From: Colwellia echini
GTDB lineage: Bacteria; Pseudomonadota; Gammaproteobacteria; Enterobacterales; Alteromonadaceae
NCBI RefSeq assembly: GCF_002843355.2
Contig: NZ_PJAI02000009.1
Location: 106,865 to 170,864, forward strand
Direction of reading: 5' to 3'
DNA: 64,000 bases
In this document: one piece after another, positions 17,255 to 27,278 of the stretch
How the letters are laid out: every line of letters begins with the position of its first letter
Numbering within the stretch: the stretch's first letter is position 1
Notes under the pieces: generated by a model
Told to the model about the DNA's origin: nothing
What the model saw: the letters and a program-made list of their open reading frames with translations, nothing else
The model's database searches: none
Translations under genes and position numbers: made by a program

Positions 17255-17911
17255 TTACTTAAGAACTTGAATTCCTGCTTTGCTACCCATTACTAAAGTG
17301 TCAGCACCGCGCAATGCAAATAAACCATTAGTCACCACACCAACAATATTGTTAATTGCTGTTTCTAATGCTTTTGGGTCAAGTATTTCAAGGTTGTGTA
17401 CATCAAGAATAACATTACCATTGTCTGTTACTACGCCTTGACGATATACCGGATCACCCCCAAGTTTAACAAGTTCACGCGCTACATAACTACGCGCCAT
17501 TGGAATTACTTCAACCGGTAATGGAAACTTACCTAATACTCTGACTTGTTTTGTATCATCAGCAATACAAATAAACTTTTTAGCGACAGCGGCAACTATT
17601 TTTTCGCGAGTTAGGGCGGCGCCACCACCTTTGATCATAGCCATGTGTTCGGTAATTTCATCAGCACCATCAATGTATACATCTAATACATCGACACTAT
17701 TTAAATCGAAAACTTCAATTCCGTGTGCTTTTAAACGCTTACTTGATTCTTCTGAGCTTGACACTGCACCAACGATTTTATCTTTTATGGTGGCTAATGC
17801 CTCAATAAAAAAATTAACTGTTGAACCTGTACCAACGCCAACGATAGTATCGTCTTCAATGAACTCTAATGCCTTGATGGCAGCTGCTTTTTTCATTTCA
17901 TCTTGAGTCAT
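17255..17911 (-). CDS. rpiA: Ribose-5-phosphate isomerase A
   Basis: RpiA interconverts ribose 5-phosphate and ribulose 5-phosphate in the pentose phosphate pathway. The 218-residue length is standard. The phosphate-binding [15 protein letters not shown], the catalytic DGADEI block, [14 protein letters not shown] and the C-terminal [14 protein letters not shown] are all present. It is upstream of serA on the minus strand, with 182 bases between them. Confidence 0.97.
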   Translation of the reverse strand: MTQDEMKKAAAIKALEFIEDDTIVGVGTGSTVNFFIEALATIKDKIVGAVSSSEESSKRLKAHGIEVFDLNSVDVLDVYIDGADEITEHMAMIKGGGAALTREKIVAAVAKKFICIADDTKQVRVLGKFPLPVEVIPMARSYVARELVKLGGDPVYRQGVVTDNGNVILDVHNLEILDPKALETAINNIVGVVTNGLFALRGADTLVMGSKAGIQVLK

Positions 17912-17998
17912 ATTAAGCCTTATTAGTCATCTTTATTGGCACTGATTTGAACGTACCGTATTAGTAGTATATTTTCTGCCTTGATGGCTAGGGGCGGG

Positions 17999-18007
17999 AT
18001 TATAGCA
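17999..18007 (-). promoter_or_regulatory. Probable rpiA promoter (extended -10)
   Basis: Read on the minus strand this is TGCTATAAT, a perfect TATAAT with the extended TGN, followed by CCCGCCCC. The -35 is poor, which is normal for extended -10 promoters. It lies about 88 bases upstream of the rpiA start codon. The rest of the 300-base gap (17912-18211) shows nothing else I can support. Confidence 0.6.
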
Positions 18008-18211
18008 TTAAATGTATGCATTATTGCTACATTAATTAAGGTTGATTTTATCTACCGGTAATGAATGAGATTTTTATCAGTTTGTGGTCAGTTACGAATT
18101 AACTATGAGGGCTTGTGTTTTTGCTGAAAGCGTAAAACGGTATTAACAAGTTAACAATCAATCAAACAACAGACTCAGAGCAGTGGGATTTATGAATAAA
18201 CGTTGTCGATG

Positions 18212-18613
18212 TTACTTAGGGCGTGAGGTAATCTTAATTGAGTTGATATCTTGGCCAATAATATAAGCATAATTAGATCTTACTTTGTTTTGAGTTTTTT
18301 GGCTTTTTTCGCCTCTAATTTCTATACCCATTATTGTACTGTCGGGTAAATAGTTATCTTGACGCTCAGCGAAAGCAAGCATCATGCGCTGATCCTCAGG
18401 TATGGGTCTATTAAGTAGTGACATTAATAACGCTTGATCTGAAGTCGCAGGTTTTTTTACGGAATTGACACTGTTGCGAGTAAACTCATAGTGACTAAAT
18501 TTTTTAGCATAATAATTATCACTTTGTGGTGTTAGGCTAGTCTGCTTTGTACTACTGCAGGCGGTAATAGTGAAGTAAATGAAAAATAAAAAACATAACT
18601 TTAAAATAGTCAT
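18212..18613 (-). CDS. Hypothetical lipoprotein
   Basis: A 133-residue protein with a clear lipoprotein signal: MTILKLCFLFFIYFTITACS, the lipidated Cys being at about residue 19. The mature sequence is polar, with no motif I recognise. It ends VRSNYAYIIGQDINSIKITS, and a segment SLLNRPIPEDQRMMLAFAER lies in the middle. It stands alone between rpiA and dapD. The residue after the Cys is Ser, so outer-membrane sorting by Lol is expected rather than inner-membrane retention. Function unknown. Confidence 0.65.
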   Translation of the reverse strand: MTILKLCFLFFIYFTITACSSTKQTSLTPQSDNYYAKKFSHYEFTRNSVNSVKKPATSDQALLMSLLNRPIPEDQRMMLAFAERQDNYLPDSTIMGIEIRGEKSQKTQNKVRSNYAYIIGQDINSIKITSRPK

Positions 18614-18905
18614 AACAAACCTAATGCTAATAAAGAGTAAACGGAGTTACTATCAATAGGGCAAGGGTTATGCCATAAAATTATTTTTTGTCTGCGGTTT
18701 TGTTAGAGATTTGTAACTATTATTTGTAATCAACTGAATTAATTGATAATTGTTTTTTAAATAATCTATCAATTATTAGCCTTTAAATAAAAAATCTCAC
18801 TATCCTATTATTTTATTAACAACTTGAGGTTAAATAAGTAGGTGGTGAGATTGGCTATAGTACTAAGTGTCAATTTTTTAACGCGTGACCGATAAGTAAT
18901 ATAAA

Positions 18906-19745
18906 CTACTCTTCAGAGACTGAGCGTAATAATTCATTAATAGTGATTTTGGCTAATGTTTTTGCATCTACTTTTTTCACTATAATAGCGGCATATAAGC
19001 TATAAGTACCACAGGCTGAAGGTAAATTACCTGGTACAACAACAGAGCCTGCCGGTACTCGACCATAATGTGTTTCACCTGTTTCACGATCAAAAATTCG
19101 AGTGCTTTGTCCGATATAAACGCCCATTGAAATAACAGCGCCTTCTTCGACAATCACACCTTCAACAATTTCTGAACGTGCGCCAATAAAGCAATTATCT
19201 TCAATAATAGTTGGACCAGCTTGTAGAGGCTCTAAAACTCCACCAATGCCAACACCTCCAGATAAATGTACGTTCTTACCTATTTGTGCACACGAACCAA
19301 CTGTTGCCCAAGTGTCAACCATACAGCCTTCATCAACATAAGCGCCTATATTGACAAAGCTCGGCATAACTACAACGTTTTTACCAATAAAGCTACCGGT
19401 GCGTACACTTGCGCCAGGTACAACACGCACGCCATCGGCTTCAAACATTTCTTGGTTGTAACCATCGTATTTCATTGGTACTTTGTCGAAAAAAGTACTT
19501 TCGGCGCCATCAATAACTTGGTTGTCCCAAATACGAAAAGAAAGGAGTACGGCTTTTTTTAGCCATTGGTTAACGTGCCAGTGACCGTCTAGCTTTTCAG
19601 CAACGCGGGCACTACCATTGTTTAATGCCGTAAGTGCATCGAGAACCGCTGTTTTAATTTCATGTGTAACAGTAGTAGGGGTAATATTAGCTCTGTCATC
19701 AAAAGCTTGTTCAATTACCTTTGCTAAGTGTGTTAAATCTGTCAT
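18906..19745 (-). CDS. dapD: 2,3,4,5-tetrahydropyridine-2,6-dicarboxylate N-succinyltransferase
   Basis: DapD succinylates tetrahydrodipicolinate in the lysine/meso-diaminopimelate pathway. The 279-residue length is close to the E. coli enzyme. An N-terminal helical domain (to about residue 105) is followed by hexapeptide repeats forming a left-handed beta helix: [40 protein letters not shown] and [17 protein letters not shown]. The C-terminal extension includes [20 protein letters not shown]. It follows map and glnD on the minus strand as in E. coli. Confidence 0.97.
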   Translation of the reverse strand: MTDLTHLAKVIEQAFDDRANITPTTVTHEIKTAVLDALTALNNGSARVAEKLDGHWHVNQWLKKAVLLSFRIWDNQVIDGAESTFFDKVPMKYDGYNQEMFEADGVRVVPGASVRTGSFIGKNVVVMPSFVNIGAYVDEGCMVDTWATVGSCAQIGKNVHLSGGVGIGGVLEPLQAGPTIIEDNCFIGARSEIVEGVIVEEGAVISMGVYIGQSTRIFDRETGETHYGRVPAGSVVVPGNLPSACGTYSLYAAIIVKKVDAKTLAKITINELLRSVSEE

Positions 19746-19785
19746 TAGGCTATCCTCTTTTAAAACTTTTTTCTAAATAGTATTA

Positions 19786-19822
19786 GGTAAACTGGGTTAA
19801 TTATTTATTAACTCAACTTACC
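19786..19822. other. Stem-loop between glnD and dapD
   Basis: GGTAA at 19786-19790 pairs with TTACC at 19818-19822. Inside, GGGTTAA at 19794-19800 pairs with TTAACTC at 19808-19814 (one G-T). There is no T-run, so it is not a standard terminator. It may uncouple dapD expression from glnD. Confidence 0.4.
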
Positions 19823-19895
19823 CGTACTCATTTATAAAATATTGTAATCCATTAAATGCTAAATAAACGCTGAAATAAGTGAAGAAGTATATTAC

Positions 19896-22547
19896 TTATT
19901 CAATTTCTTCCGTTAAGTGCAATACTAATGCGGTTTTTTCTTCTTCACTTAATGCATCGTCATTGGCATTAGAAATAGTAAAAACATCATCGGCTTTTTC
20001 ACCGAAAGTAGTGATTTTTGCTGAATGAATATTAATTTTGTCTTCTTGAAAAACTTCGGCAATATTTGATAATAAACCGGGTCTGTCTAAAGCCACTATT
20101 TCAATCATTGTTCTATTTTTGGCATGTATGTTAATAAAGTTAACGCGTGGTGCTACATTAAATTGTTTTAACACTCGGGCCACTTTCGGCTCAGGTAATA
20201 CAGTCACATCTTGTTGCGCTAATCTTTCAACTAACTCATGACTCATTGTCTTAGTATAGGAACTTTCACGTAATGGTTTATTACGACTATCAAGTACTAC
20301 GAAAGTGTTAACCGTATAACCTGTTTTGGTAGTGATAATTTTTGCGTCATGTGTTGAAAGCTTTTTGGTCATAAAATATGAGACCGTACTGGCAAAAGTA
20401 TTGTTTTTTTCTTTAGTGAAAATAAATACCTCAGTACCACCGCGATAAGGAATAGGGCTAATAAGCACTAGTGGTTTTTCTCTATCGTGTTTAATAATGT
20501 TTTTACATTGTCTTGCTATTTGCGCTGGTGAGTAACGTAAAAAATAATCAACTCTAAATTCAGACCATAGTGCTTTAACTTGTTGTTCATTGATTCTATC
20601 ATCGAGCAATAAGGCGAGAGCTTGTTGTTGGTTTTCTCGGATTTTAGAGCGTGTTTCAACCGGTTTCTCTAAACCATTTCGAAATGCACTAAGGGTATTA
20701 AAGTAAAGCTCTTCGAGTAGGTTAGCTTTCCAGTTATTCCATAAGCTTTCGTTAGTACCGCGCATATCCGCTACGGTTAAACAATAAAGGTAATTTAAGT
20801 GTGCTTCATCACGTACTATTTCACCAAAAGTTCGAATCACATTTTCATCGTTTATATCTCTGCGCTGAGCCGTAACTGACATTAATAAATGATGTTCAAC
20901 AAGCCATGCCACCATATTACTGTCATGTTTACTCATTTTATGGGATAAACAAAAGTCTAACGCATCAACGGCGCCAAGTTTGGCGTGATCGCCGCCACGA
21001 CCTTTACCTATATCATGGAAAAAACCACCTAGATATAATACTTCTGGTTTACGAATTTTTTGTACAATTTGACTACACAGCGGAAATTTATGGTTATGCT
21101 CGGGTTGACTAAACTGATGTAGGTTTTTAATTACACGAATAGTGTGTTCGTCAACAGAATAGGCATGAAAAAGATCAAATTGCATCTGTCCAGCAATATC
21201 TCGCCATATGGGTAAGTAGGCACCAATAATACTATGCCTATGCATTAACGTTAATGGTAATCCTAAACCACGTGGATGACGGATAATAGACATAAATGTT
21301 TTACGGCAATCCTCATAGTCAAGTAAACCTGATATAAGTCGACGGCGGGCATAACGCATTAGTCTAATGGTGTGTGAATGAATACCTTTTATACGAGGCT
21401 CTTGGGCAATAATTAAAAACATTTCAATTATTTTGAATGAGCCCATAAATACTCGGTCATTGCGAACATTGATTAACGTGCCAACCAATTCGAAATCGGT
21501 ATTTAGGTTCGTAATATCATTTGTGTTCGTTTTTTTAATAATGGCATCTTTAAAATGCTGTAATAGCATAATATTTAATTCAGTCACGCGAGAAAGTATA
21601 CGGAAAAAACGTTTCATCATGCGTTCTACCGGCGCTTTACCTTCATCACCAAATCCCATCATTTTTGCGACATCGGCTTGGTAATCAAATAATAAACGGT
21701 TCTCACTTCGTCCGGCAACAAAATGCAATGCAAAACGCATACGCCATAAATAATCTTGTGCTTCTAAAAGTTCAAAAAATTCATTCGGATAGAGGTAATT
21801 ATGTTCAACTAATTCCTCAAGTGAGTCAGCGTTAAAGTGCCTTTTAGCTACCCAAGCAATAGTTTGAATATCTCGTAAACCACCAGGGTTTGCTTTTAAA
21901 TTAGGCTCTAATGTATAGGCTGCACCGCGGTATTGTTGATGTCTACCACCTTGCTCTTTGCACTTGGCAATAAAGAACTTTTCAGATGTCCAAAAGTCAT
22001 TTTTATTTAAGGTAGCTGTTAATTGCTGAACGAGTGATTTACTGCCAGCTATTTGACGCCTTTCCATTAAGGTAGTAGCCACAGTAACATCTTTTTCAGA
22101 TTGTTTTATACACTCTGAAATAGAGCGAACACTGTGTCCTACATCTAACTTTACATCCCATAACTGTGTAATAAAGCTAGATATTTTTTCTTCTAACGCT
22201 GAACTTACTTGTTCTTGCGTTAATATTAATATATCTACGTCTGAGTGAGGGTGTAATTCACCTCTTCCATATCCACCAACGGCAACTAAACTAACTTGAT
22301 CTTCATCTAGGTGATGTTGAGACCATAATTTAGATAATAATGCATCAACGAAACTAGCACGTGCAATAAGTAAGTCATTAATATCATTTTGATAAAAAGC
22401 ATCTCTTAACCAAATATTGAAGGCACCACGTAATTGAGATATATCACGAAGAGACAGTGAATTAGCACAAACAGCTAGTTTATTCATGAAATGCTCAGGA
22501 ACTAACGTTAATGCTGCTAAGTTTGTGGTTATTATATGATTAGCCAA
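19896..22547 (-). CDS. glnD: Bifunctional uridylyltransferase/uridylyl-removing enzyme GlnD
   Basis: GlnD senses glutamine and uridylylates or de-uridylylates PII proteins, setting nitrogen assimilation. At 883 residues it is the usual size. The nucleotidyltransferase motif [19 protein letters not shown] lies near residues 68-86. The HD hydrolase motif [19 protein letters not shown] is in the middle. Two C-terminal ACT domains begin near [18 protein letters not shown] and [17 protein letters not shown] and should bind glutamine. All catalytic Asp and His residues I can identify are present. Its neighbours are map upstream and dapD downstream. Confidence 0.97.
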   Translation of the reverse strand: MANHIITTNLAALTLVPEHFMNKLAVCANSLSLRDISQLRGAFNIWLRDAFYQNDINDLLIARASFVDALLSKLWSQHHLDEDQVSLVAVGGYGRGELHPHSDVDILILTQEQVSSALEEKISSFITQLWDVKLDVGHSVRSISECIKQSEKDVTVATTLMERRQIAGSKSLVQQLTATLNKNDFWTSEKFFIAKCKEQGGRHQQYRGAAYTLEPNLKANPGGLRDIQTIAWVAKRHFNADSLEELVEHNYLYPNEFFELLEAQDYLWRMRFALHFVAGRSENRLLFDYQADVAKMMGFGDEGKAPVERMMKRFFRILSRVTELNIMLLQHFKDAIIKKTNTNDITNLNTDFELVGTLINVRNDRVFMGSFKIIEMFLIIAQEPRIKGIHSHTIRLMRYARRRLISGLLDYEDCRKTFMSIIRHPRGLGLPLTLMHRHSIIGAYLPIWRDIAGQMQFDLFHAYSVDEHTIRVIKNLHQFSQPEHNHKFPLCSQIVQKIRKPEVLYLGGFFHDIGKGRGGDHAKLGAVDALDFCLSHKMSKHDSNMVAWLVEHHLLMSVTAQRRDINDENVIRTFGEIVRDEAHLNYLYCLTVADMRGTNESLWNNWKANLLEELYFNTLSAFRNGLEKPVETRSKIRENQQQALALLLDDRINEQQVKALWSEFRVDYFLRYSPAQIARQCKNIIKHDREKPLVLISPIPYRGGTEVFIFTKEKNNTFASTVSYFMTKKLSTHDAKIITTKTGYTVNTFVVLDSRNKPLRESSYTKTMSHELVERLAQQDVTVLPEPKVARVLKQFNVAPRVNFINIHAKNRTMIEIVALDRPGLLSNIAEVFQEDKINIHSAKITTFGEKADDVFTISNANDDALSEEEKTALVLHLTEEIE

Positions 22548-22673
22548 GAGCGTACCTTGTATTGTTTTAATTTATCTTAAATTAATATTGTTAGTGATTA
22601 TTGATAACGTATTATCACGTAATGAAAGCTACCGGATAAAGATTTTTTATAACGTTTGCAATAGTCATTAAAT

Positions 22674-23462
22674 CTAGTTATGTAATATGCGCGGAATAGT
22701 TTCTTCACCACGAAGCGTTAATATTTCACAACCCGTAGGAGTAACGACAATAGTGTGTTCCCATTGCGCTGATCTTTTACCATCAACAGTATACACAGTC
22801 CAATTATCTGTTTTATCCAAAACGGTGCCTGCTTTACCTAAGTTCACCATTGGCTCGATAGTAAAACACATACCGACTTCCATCTTGGTTTTATCATTGT
22901 TTTTATAGTGAACAATTTGTGGTTCTTCATGAAAAACATTACCAATACCGTGACCACAATAATCTTTAACGATAGAGTATCGGCCTGACTTCTTGATAAA
23001 TTTTTGAATCGTCGTGCCAATATCACCAAAAGTAGCGCCTGGCTTTACTTTTTTAAGGGCTAAATATAATGATTCTTGTGTAATACGACATAAACGATTA
23101 TCTTCAGGTGATACATCACCAATTAAAAACATTTTACTGGTATCGCCATGGTAGCCGTCTTTTATCACGGTAACATCTATATTAATAATGTCCCCATCGG
23201 CTAAAATAGTGTCATCAGGAATGCCATGACAAACCACATGGTTAACTGAAGTACACACCGATTTAGGGAAATCGTGATAATTAAGAGGCGCTGAAATAGC
23301 ATTTTGTACTTTATCTGTGTAGTCAGCACATATGGTATTGAGTTCGTCAGTTGTGATACCTGCTTTTACATGAGGTCCAATCATTTCTAAAACGTCGGCA
23401 GCTAATTTACCTGCAATACGCATTTTTTCAATTTCTTCTTGGCTTTTTATGCTGATGGCCAT
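22674..23462 (-). CDS. map: Methionine aminopeptidase, type I
   Basis: Map removes the initiator Met from nascent proteins in the cytoplasm. The 262-residue sequence has the type I signature and all five metal ligands in context: INIDVTVIKDGYHGDTSKMF (two Asp), GHGIGNVFHEEPQI (His), FTIEPMVNLG (Glu) and AQWEHTIVVT (Glu). The substrate-pocket His lies in NHVVCHGIPDD. It is divergent from rpsB, as in E. coli, but a DsbA-like gene and a repeat element separate the two here. Confidence 0.97.
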   Translation of the reverse strand: MAISIKSQEEIEKMRIAGKLAADVLEMIGPHVKAGITTDELNTICADYTDKVQNAISAPLNYHDFPKSVCTSVNHVVCHGIPDDTILADGDIINIDVTVIKDGYHGDTSKMFLIGDVSPEDNRLCRITQESLYLALKKVKPGATFGDIGTTIQKFIKKSGRYSIVKDYCGHGIGNVFHEEPQIVHYKNNDKTKMEVGMCFTIEPMVNLGKAGTVLDKTDNWTVYTVDGKRSAQWEHTIVVTPTGCEILTLRGEETIPRILHN

Positions 23463-23518
23463 AGTTTTTTTTTCTCTTTTGGTTATTCGTTAATTTATTA
23501 CGGGTAATAAATATTGGT

Positions 23519-23716
23519 TAATCTGAGCTCGAGATAATGAAATTGTAAAGTATAACAATATCAACTGTTTGTACTAGCGCATCTACAATCGTTTTAGTTA
23601 GTCGTAGTCCAAGGCGAGAAAGCGAAGCCAATAACGAGTTATTGATAGTTTTCTTAACGAAGGAATACGGATAAATAAGGCTGATGTAGCACTTTGCTTA
23701 TCCTGAACTCAGGTTA
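23519..23716. repeat. MITE-like repeat, copy B (198 bases)
   Basis: This is the longer copy of the element at 11266-11414. The left end TAATCTGAGCTCGAGATA and the reverse complement of the right end match at 14 of 18 positions. It carries about 48 extra internal bases (around AGCGAAGCCAATAACGAG). It lies between map and the DsbA-like gene and fills most of that 351-base gap; nothing else is visible there. There is no coding capacity. Confidence 0.8.
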
Positions 23717-23813
23717 GTTATCAGTCAGCTATTTATTCATGAGCCAATAATATTTAGTTTGGCACATTTAGCAATAGTGCATAAATAGCATTATCGTTTG
23801 TAACATAGTGCTA

Positions 23814-24434
23814 TTAACTGTTTTTATTTAATTCTACTTTTACCGCTTCAACAAAGGCGTCAGTATCTTGTAAATAAAGGTTGTGATTCATTAAAACTAA
23901 TTCATCATCAACAGCTAATAAAATAGCAGGGATGGCTTGTGTTTGAATGATTTCTTGCAACGCATAAACTTCTTGTACTTGTACTTGTGCATCGCTAGTT
24001 AATTTAGTTTTATTAAGTACCTTTGCCGGAATAGATAATTTAAACTCTTCAACAATATCAGTTAAGTCAGTTTGTTCGCTAAGTTCATTACCTTTATTAA
24101 AATGTGCAGTTTGTAATGCATTTAATAAGGCTAATGCTTGACGTGGTGTTTTGGCTGTAGCCCAAGTCATTAAATTAGCACACACGGTTGAGTCTTTACT
24201 CTGGGCTAAGCTTTTTATATATTCAGGTGAAAAGTTTACCAAAGATAAGTCTTTTACTTGGCCTATTTGCTGTTTAGTAATGAAGTTATCACCATCTGCA
24301 TCAGAAAAATAGGCACAATGCCATAAGTTAATACTGACTTCTGGTAATATTTGGTTTACGGCGTTCACTAATGGAGTTACTGCATAGCTCCAAGGACAGT
24401 GAGTGTCATAAATAAAAAAAATTTGTGCGGCCAT
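23814..24434 (-). CDS. DsbA-family thioredoxin-fold protein, cytoplasmic, CPWS motif
   Basis: A 206-residue protein with the DsbA-like thioredoxin fold: IFFIYDTHCPWSYAVTPLVN at the N-terminus, a long helical insertion, and IQTQAIPAILLAVDDE containing the cis-Pro. The active-site motif is C-P-W-S rather than C-x-x-C, so it has one active-site Cys. No signal peptide is seen, so it should be cytoplasmic. It resembles the group of DsbA-like oxidoreductases/isomerases that includes 2-hydroxychromene-2-carboxylate isomerase and glutathione-linked enzymes. The actual reaction is unknown. It stands alone between map and the rpsB leader. Confidence 0.7.
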   Translation of the reverse strand: MAAQIFFIYDTHCPWSYAVTPLVNAVNQILPEVSINLWHCAYFSDADGDNFITKQQIGQVKDLSLVNFSPEYIKSLAQSKDSTVCANLMTWATAKTPRQALALLNALQTAHFNKGNELSEQTDLTDIVEEFKLSIPAKVLNKTKLTSDAQVQVQEVYALQEIIQTQAIPAILLAVDDELVLMNHNLYLQDTDAFVEAVKVELNKNS

Positions 24435-24601
24435 TTCTATCTCTACAAAGTTAATACTAAAAAGTGATTATGTTCTCATTAATGTAAATGTAATGAGTTA
24501 CATCAATAATAAAGTGATTTTAACTCGCCTTGCTTTAATATCCCACCTTAAATCGTGTTTTGGTGAAAAATGATTTTTATCTCGCCAAAATAGCTTAGTT
24601 A

Positions 24602-24610
24602 TGGTATAAA
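24602..24610 (+). promoter_or_regulatory. Probable rpsB promoter
   Basis: TGGTATAAA at 24602-24610 is an extended -10 followed by the GC-rich discriminator GTGCGGCGC, the kind seen in ribosomal-protein promoters under stringent control. It would give a leader of about 360 bases. The rest of the 545-base gap between the DsbA-like gene and rpsB shows no coding frame. Confidence 0.5.
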
Positions 24611-24891
24611 GTGCGGCGCTAAATTTTTAGTTAGCTTATTTTCTTGCTGAATCGTTTTTGGTAGATTGCTTTTAATTAGAGATTAATTTTTATAATTAAA
24701 GACTTTGCTATAAACAGAAGTAACTTAGATTACTGCTTTTTTAATAAAAGTGTTAAGTCAAAGGGTGAGTAAAAATAACAACCTAGCTTGGTTTAGTGAC
24801 ACTTTAAATCGACTATTTGATCAGGGGTTATTAAAGAACCTGACTTATAAGTCATTATTATAAACTCACATACATCTATTAAAGGTATACC

Positions 24892-24964
24892 GGGGTGCCC
24901 AGTTTTTGACAATAATGTCGAAACAAAGAGGTCGTGTATATTGGGTGTATGAACGCTTAACCCC
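24892..24964 (+). promoter_or_regulatory. Candidate S2 (rpsB) autoregulatory leader RNA
   Basis: GGGGTGCCC at 24892-24900 can pair with GGGT at 24943-24946 and ACCCC at 24960-24964. The pairing encloses a GAC-AATAAT-GTC hairpin at 24908-24919 and a purine-rich loop. The structure ends at the ribosome binding site (AAAGGAAAG). Gammaproteobacterial rpsB genes are known to have a conserved 5' UTR structure through which S2 represses rpsB-tsf; this element is in the right place with similar layout. Confidence 0.6.
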
Positions 24965-24979
24965 ATAAAGGAAAGAAAA

Positions 24980-25708
24980 ATGTCAAACGTTTCAATGCGC
25001 GATATGCTTAAAGCAGGTGTTCACTTCGGTCACAAAACTCGTTACTGGAATCCAAAAATGAAGCAATTCATCTTTGGTGCACGTGATAAAGTTCATATCA
25101 TCAACCTTGAACAAACAGTTCCAATGTTCAATGAAGCTCTTACTTTTGTAAACAATGTTTCATCGAAAAAAGGTAAAGTGTTATTTGTTGGTACTAAACG
25201 TGCTGCAAGTGATGCAATCAGAGATGCAGCTATCAAGTCTGACCAATTCTACGTTAACCATCGCTGGTTAGGTGGTATGTTGACTAACTGGAAAACAGTT
25301 CGTCAATCTATCAAACGTTTAAAAGACTTAGAAGTTCAAAGCACTGACGGTACTTTCGAAGCTCTTACTAAGAAAGAAGCGTTAATGCGTACTCGTGAAA
25401 TGGAAAAGCTTGATAAAAGCTTAGGTGGTATCAAAAACATGGGTGGTTTACCTGACGTTTTATTTATCATTGATGCTGATCACGAGCACATTGCTATTAA
25501 AGAAGCAAACAACCTTGGTATCCCAGTAATTTCTGTAGTTGATACTAACTCAAACCCTGACGGTGTTGATTACATCGTACCAGGTAACGATGATGCAATC
25601 CGTGCTGTTACTTTATACTGTGACGCTGTTGCAAACTCAGTGATCAGTGGTCGTGAGCAAAACATCGTAGTACAAGCTGAAAAAGACGGTTTTGTTGAAA
25701 CTGAATAA
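24980..25708 (+). CDS. rpsB: 30S ribosomal protein S2
   Basis: S2 binds the small ribosomal subunit near the mRNA exit and is needed for S1 attachment. The 242 residues include [45 protein letters not shown] and the [20 protein letters not shown] block. It begins with a strong AAGGAAAG ribosome binding site and is followed by tsf, as in nearly all bacteria. Confidence 0.98.
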   Translation: MSNVSMRDMLKAGVHFGHKTRYWNPKMKQFIFGARDKVHIINLEQTVPMFNEALTFVNNVSSKKGKVLFVGTKRAASDAIRDAAIKSDQFYVNHRWLGGMLTNWKTVRQSIKRLKDLEVQSTDGTFEALTKKEALMRTREMEKLDKSLGGIKNMGGLPDVLFIIDADHEHIAIKEANNLGIPVISVVDTNSNPDGVDYIVPGNDDAIRAVTLYCDAVANSVISGREQNIVVQAEKDGFVETE

Positions 25709-25736
25709 TTTCAGTTTATAATACGTTTATTTTCTT

Positions 25737-25763
25737 TTGCCACAAACGCTCGTTTTGTGGCAA
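25737..25763 (+). terminator. Hairpin in the rpsB-tsf gap (possible attenuator)
   Basis: TTGCCACAAA at 25737-25746 pairs with TTTGTGGCAA at 25754-25763, a 10-base-pair stem. The following sequence is T-rich but lacks a clean run. In E. coli a partial terminator lies at the same point between rpsB and tsf. Confidence 0.6.
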
Positions 25764-25863
25764 CTTATTTAATATTTATGCCCAAAATTGATGTAACTAT
25801 TTTTAGATTGTAAAATATCGATATTTTAATTTTGGGGATAACTGAACACCGAGGAATTAACTC

Positions 25864-26712
25864 ATGGCAATTACTGCTGCAATGGTTAAAGAACTACGTG
25901 AACGCACAGCTGCGGGCATGATGGATTGTAAAAAAGCGTTACAAGAAGCTGAAGGCGATATGGAACTTGCGATTGAAAATATGCGTAAGTCTGGCCAAGC
26001 TAAAGCAGCTAAAAAAGCAGGCAACATTGCTGCTGAAGGTGCTATTTTAATTAAAACTGCTAACGGCATGGCTGCATTAGTTGAAGTTAACTGTCAAACT
26101 GATTTCGTTGCAAAAGATGCTAACTTCTTAGCATTTGCTAACGAAGTTGCTCAAGCAGCTGTAGAGTCAACATTAAGCATTGAAGAATTACAAGCTCAAT
26201 TCGAAGAAAAGCGTATTGCACTTGTAACTAAAATTGGTGAAAACATCAATGTACGTCGTGTTCAATACATCGGCGGTACTGCATTAGCTTCATATAGCCA
26301 TGGCGCTACTATTGGTGTTGTTGTTGCTGGTGAAGGTGATGCAGAAGCACTTAAGCACATTGCAATGCACGTTGCTGCAAGCAAGCCTGAATTTTTAACT
26401 CCTGATGATGTTCCTGCTGAAGTTGTTGAAAAAGAAAAAGCTATCCAAATCGAAATCGCGATGAATGAAGGCAAGCCTCAAGAAATCGCTGAAAAAATGG
26501 TTAACGGCCGCATGAAGAAATTTACTGGTGAAGTTTCTTTGACTGGTCAAGCTTTCATCATGGAACCTAAGAAAACTGTTGGTGAAATCTTGAAAGAAAA
26601 AGGTATCACTGTAGCTAACTTCATTCGTTTAGAAGTTGGTGAAGGTATCGAGAAGAAAGTTGAAGATTTTGCTGCTGAAGTTGAAGCTCAACTTGCAGCT
26701 GCTAAAGGTTAA
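25864..26712 (+). CDS. tsf: Translation elongation factor Ts
   Basis: EF-Ts exchanges GDP for GTP on EF-Tu. The 282-residue protein starts with the UBA-like domain ([20 protein letters not shown]) and contains the EF-Tu contact motif [11 protein letters not shown] near residue 80, followed by the two core subdomains and the C-terminal module ending in the [11 protein letters not shown] region. It is preceded by GAGG. It is in an operon with rpsB, separated by a hairpin. Confidence 0.98.
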   Translation: MAITAAMVKELRERTAAGMMDCKKALQEAEGDMELAIENMRKSGQAKAAKKAGNIAAEGAILIKTANGMAALVEVNCQTDFVAKDANFLAFANEVAQAAVESTLSIEELQAQFEEKRIALVTKIGENINVRRVQYIGGTALASYSHGATIGVVVAGEGDAEALKHIAMHVAASKPEFLTPDDVPAEVVEKEKAIQIEIAMNEGKPQEIAEKMVNGRMKKFTGEVSLTGQAFIMEPKKTVGEILKEKGITVANFIRLEVGEGIEKKVEDFAAEVEAQLAAAKG

Positions 26713-26765
26713 TTCAGATTATTAAAAACACTATTAAATAATAGTGCTTTTTCATAATTAGAATC

Positions 26766-26797
26766 AAAAAACGTCTACCTAGGTAGGCGTTTTTTTA
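26766..26797 (+). terminator. Intrinsic terminator after tsf
   Basis: AAAAACGTCTACCT and AGGTAGGCGTTTTT form a nearly perfect palindrome followed by seven T. It separates the rpsB-tsf transcript from pyrH. Confidence 0.9.
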
Positions 26798-26845
26798 TGT
26801 CTATACTTTAGTGTCAGTTGATCTTTCGAGATTAGTTTACAGCAA

Positions 26846-26939
26846 CTTGTCTGGCACTTAGACAAGACAGAGCATGTTCGTGTAACTGGCTACACCAACA
26901 TGCACAAGCGCAGTATAAATTTCAAAAAAGTGCTGTCTT
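26846..26939 (+). other. Structured intergenic element upstream of pyrH
   Basis: Three complementary pairings lie in about 95 bases. CTTGTCT at 26846-26852 pairs with AGACAAG at 26860-26866. GCATGTT+GTGTA at 26872-26884 pairs with TACAC+AACATGC at 26891-26903, broken only by a facing C/C. AAGACAG at 26864-26870 can alternatively pair with CTGTCTT at 26933-26939. There is no coding frame. The element follows the tsf terminator. It may be a non-coding RNA, a regulatory leader or a remnant repeat; the sequence alone does not say which. Confidence 0.45.
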
Positions 26940-27167
26940 TAGGTTCATTTAAAACGAATTTACTCTTTGTTACACGCTTTTTAAATAGAATTACTATGCT
27001 ACAAAGCTCGCGCCGCGATTCAATCCGTTTTAAACTGAATAAACTTTAACCCTGAAAGGTCAACAGCCCCTATAATAAATACATTGAAAGTTCTTTTTTT
27101 TGTATGAAAATTATCCGTTAAAATTAAACCGCGCTAAAAAATTACATAATAAAATAGAGTTTTTGAA

Positions 27168-27263
27168 GTTTAGACTATCGTGTATGAGCTAAACGTATTA
27201 AAATAGCCGCGGTCTTTTTGACCTAGGCAAATATTATGCTTAAATATTATTACTTTAACCGCG
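27168..27263 (+). promoter_or_regulatory. Candidate regulatory leader of pyrH with alternative hairpins
   Basis: GTTTAG/CTAAAC (27168-27173 and 27189-27194) forms a first hairpin. GCC..GGTC/GACC..GGC at 27206-27228 forms a second. CGCGGT at 27208-27213 can instead pair with ACCGCG at 27258-27263, which ends just before the AGGAA ribosome binding site of pyrH. The second and third pairings exclude each other, as in attenuation or translational switches. Confidence 0.4.
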
Positions 27264-27278
27264 ACAGGAATTTCCCCT

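Noticed and set aside
17912..18211. 6S RNA gene near serA/rpiA
   Set aside because: In E. coli ssrS is in this neighbourhood, but the gap here has no long self-complementary 6S-like fold and is explained by the rpiA promoter.
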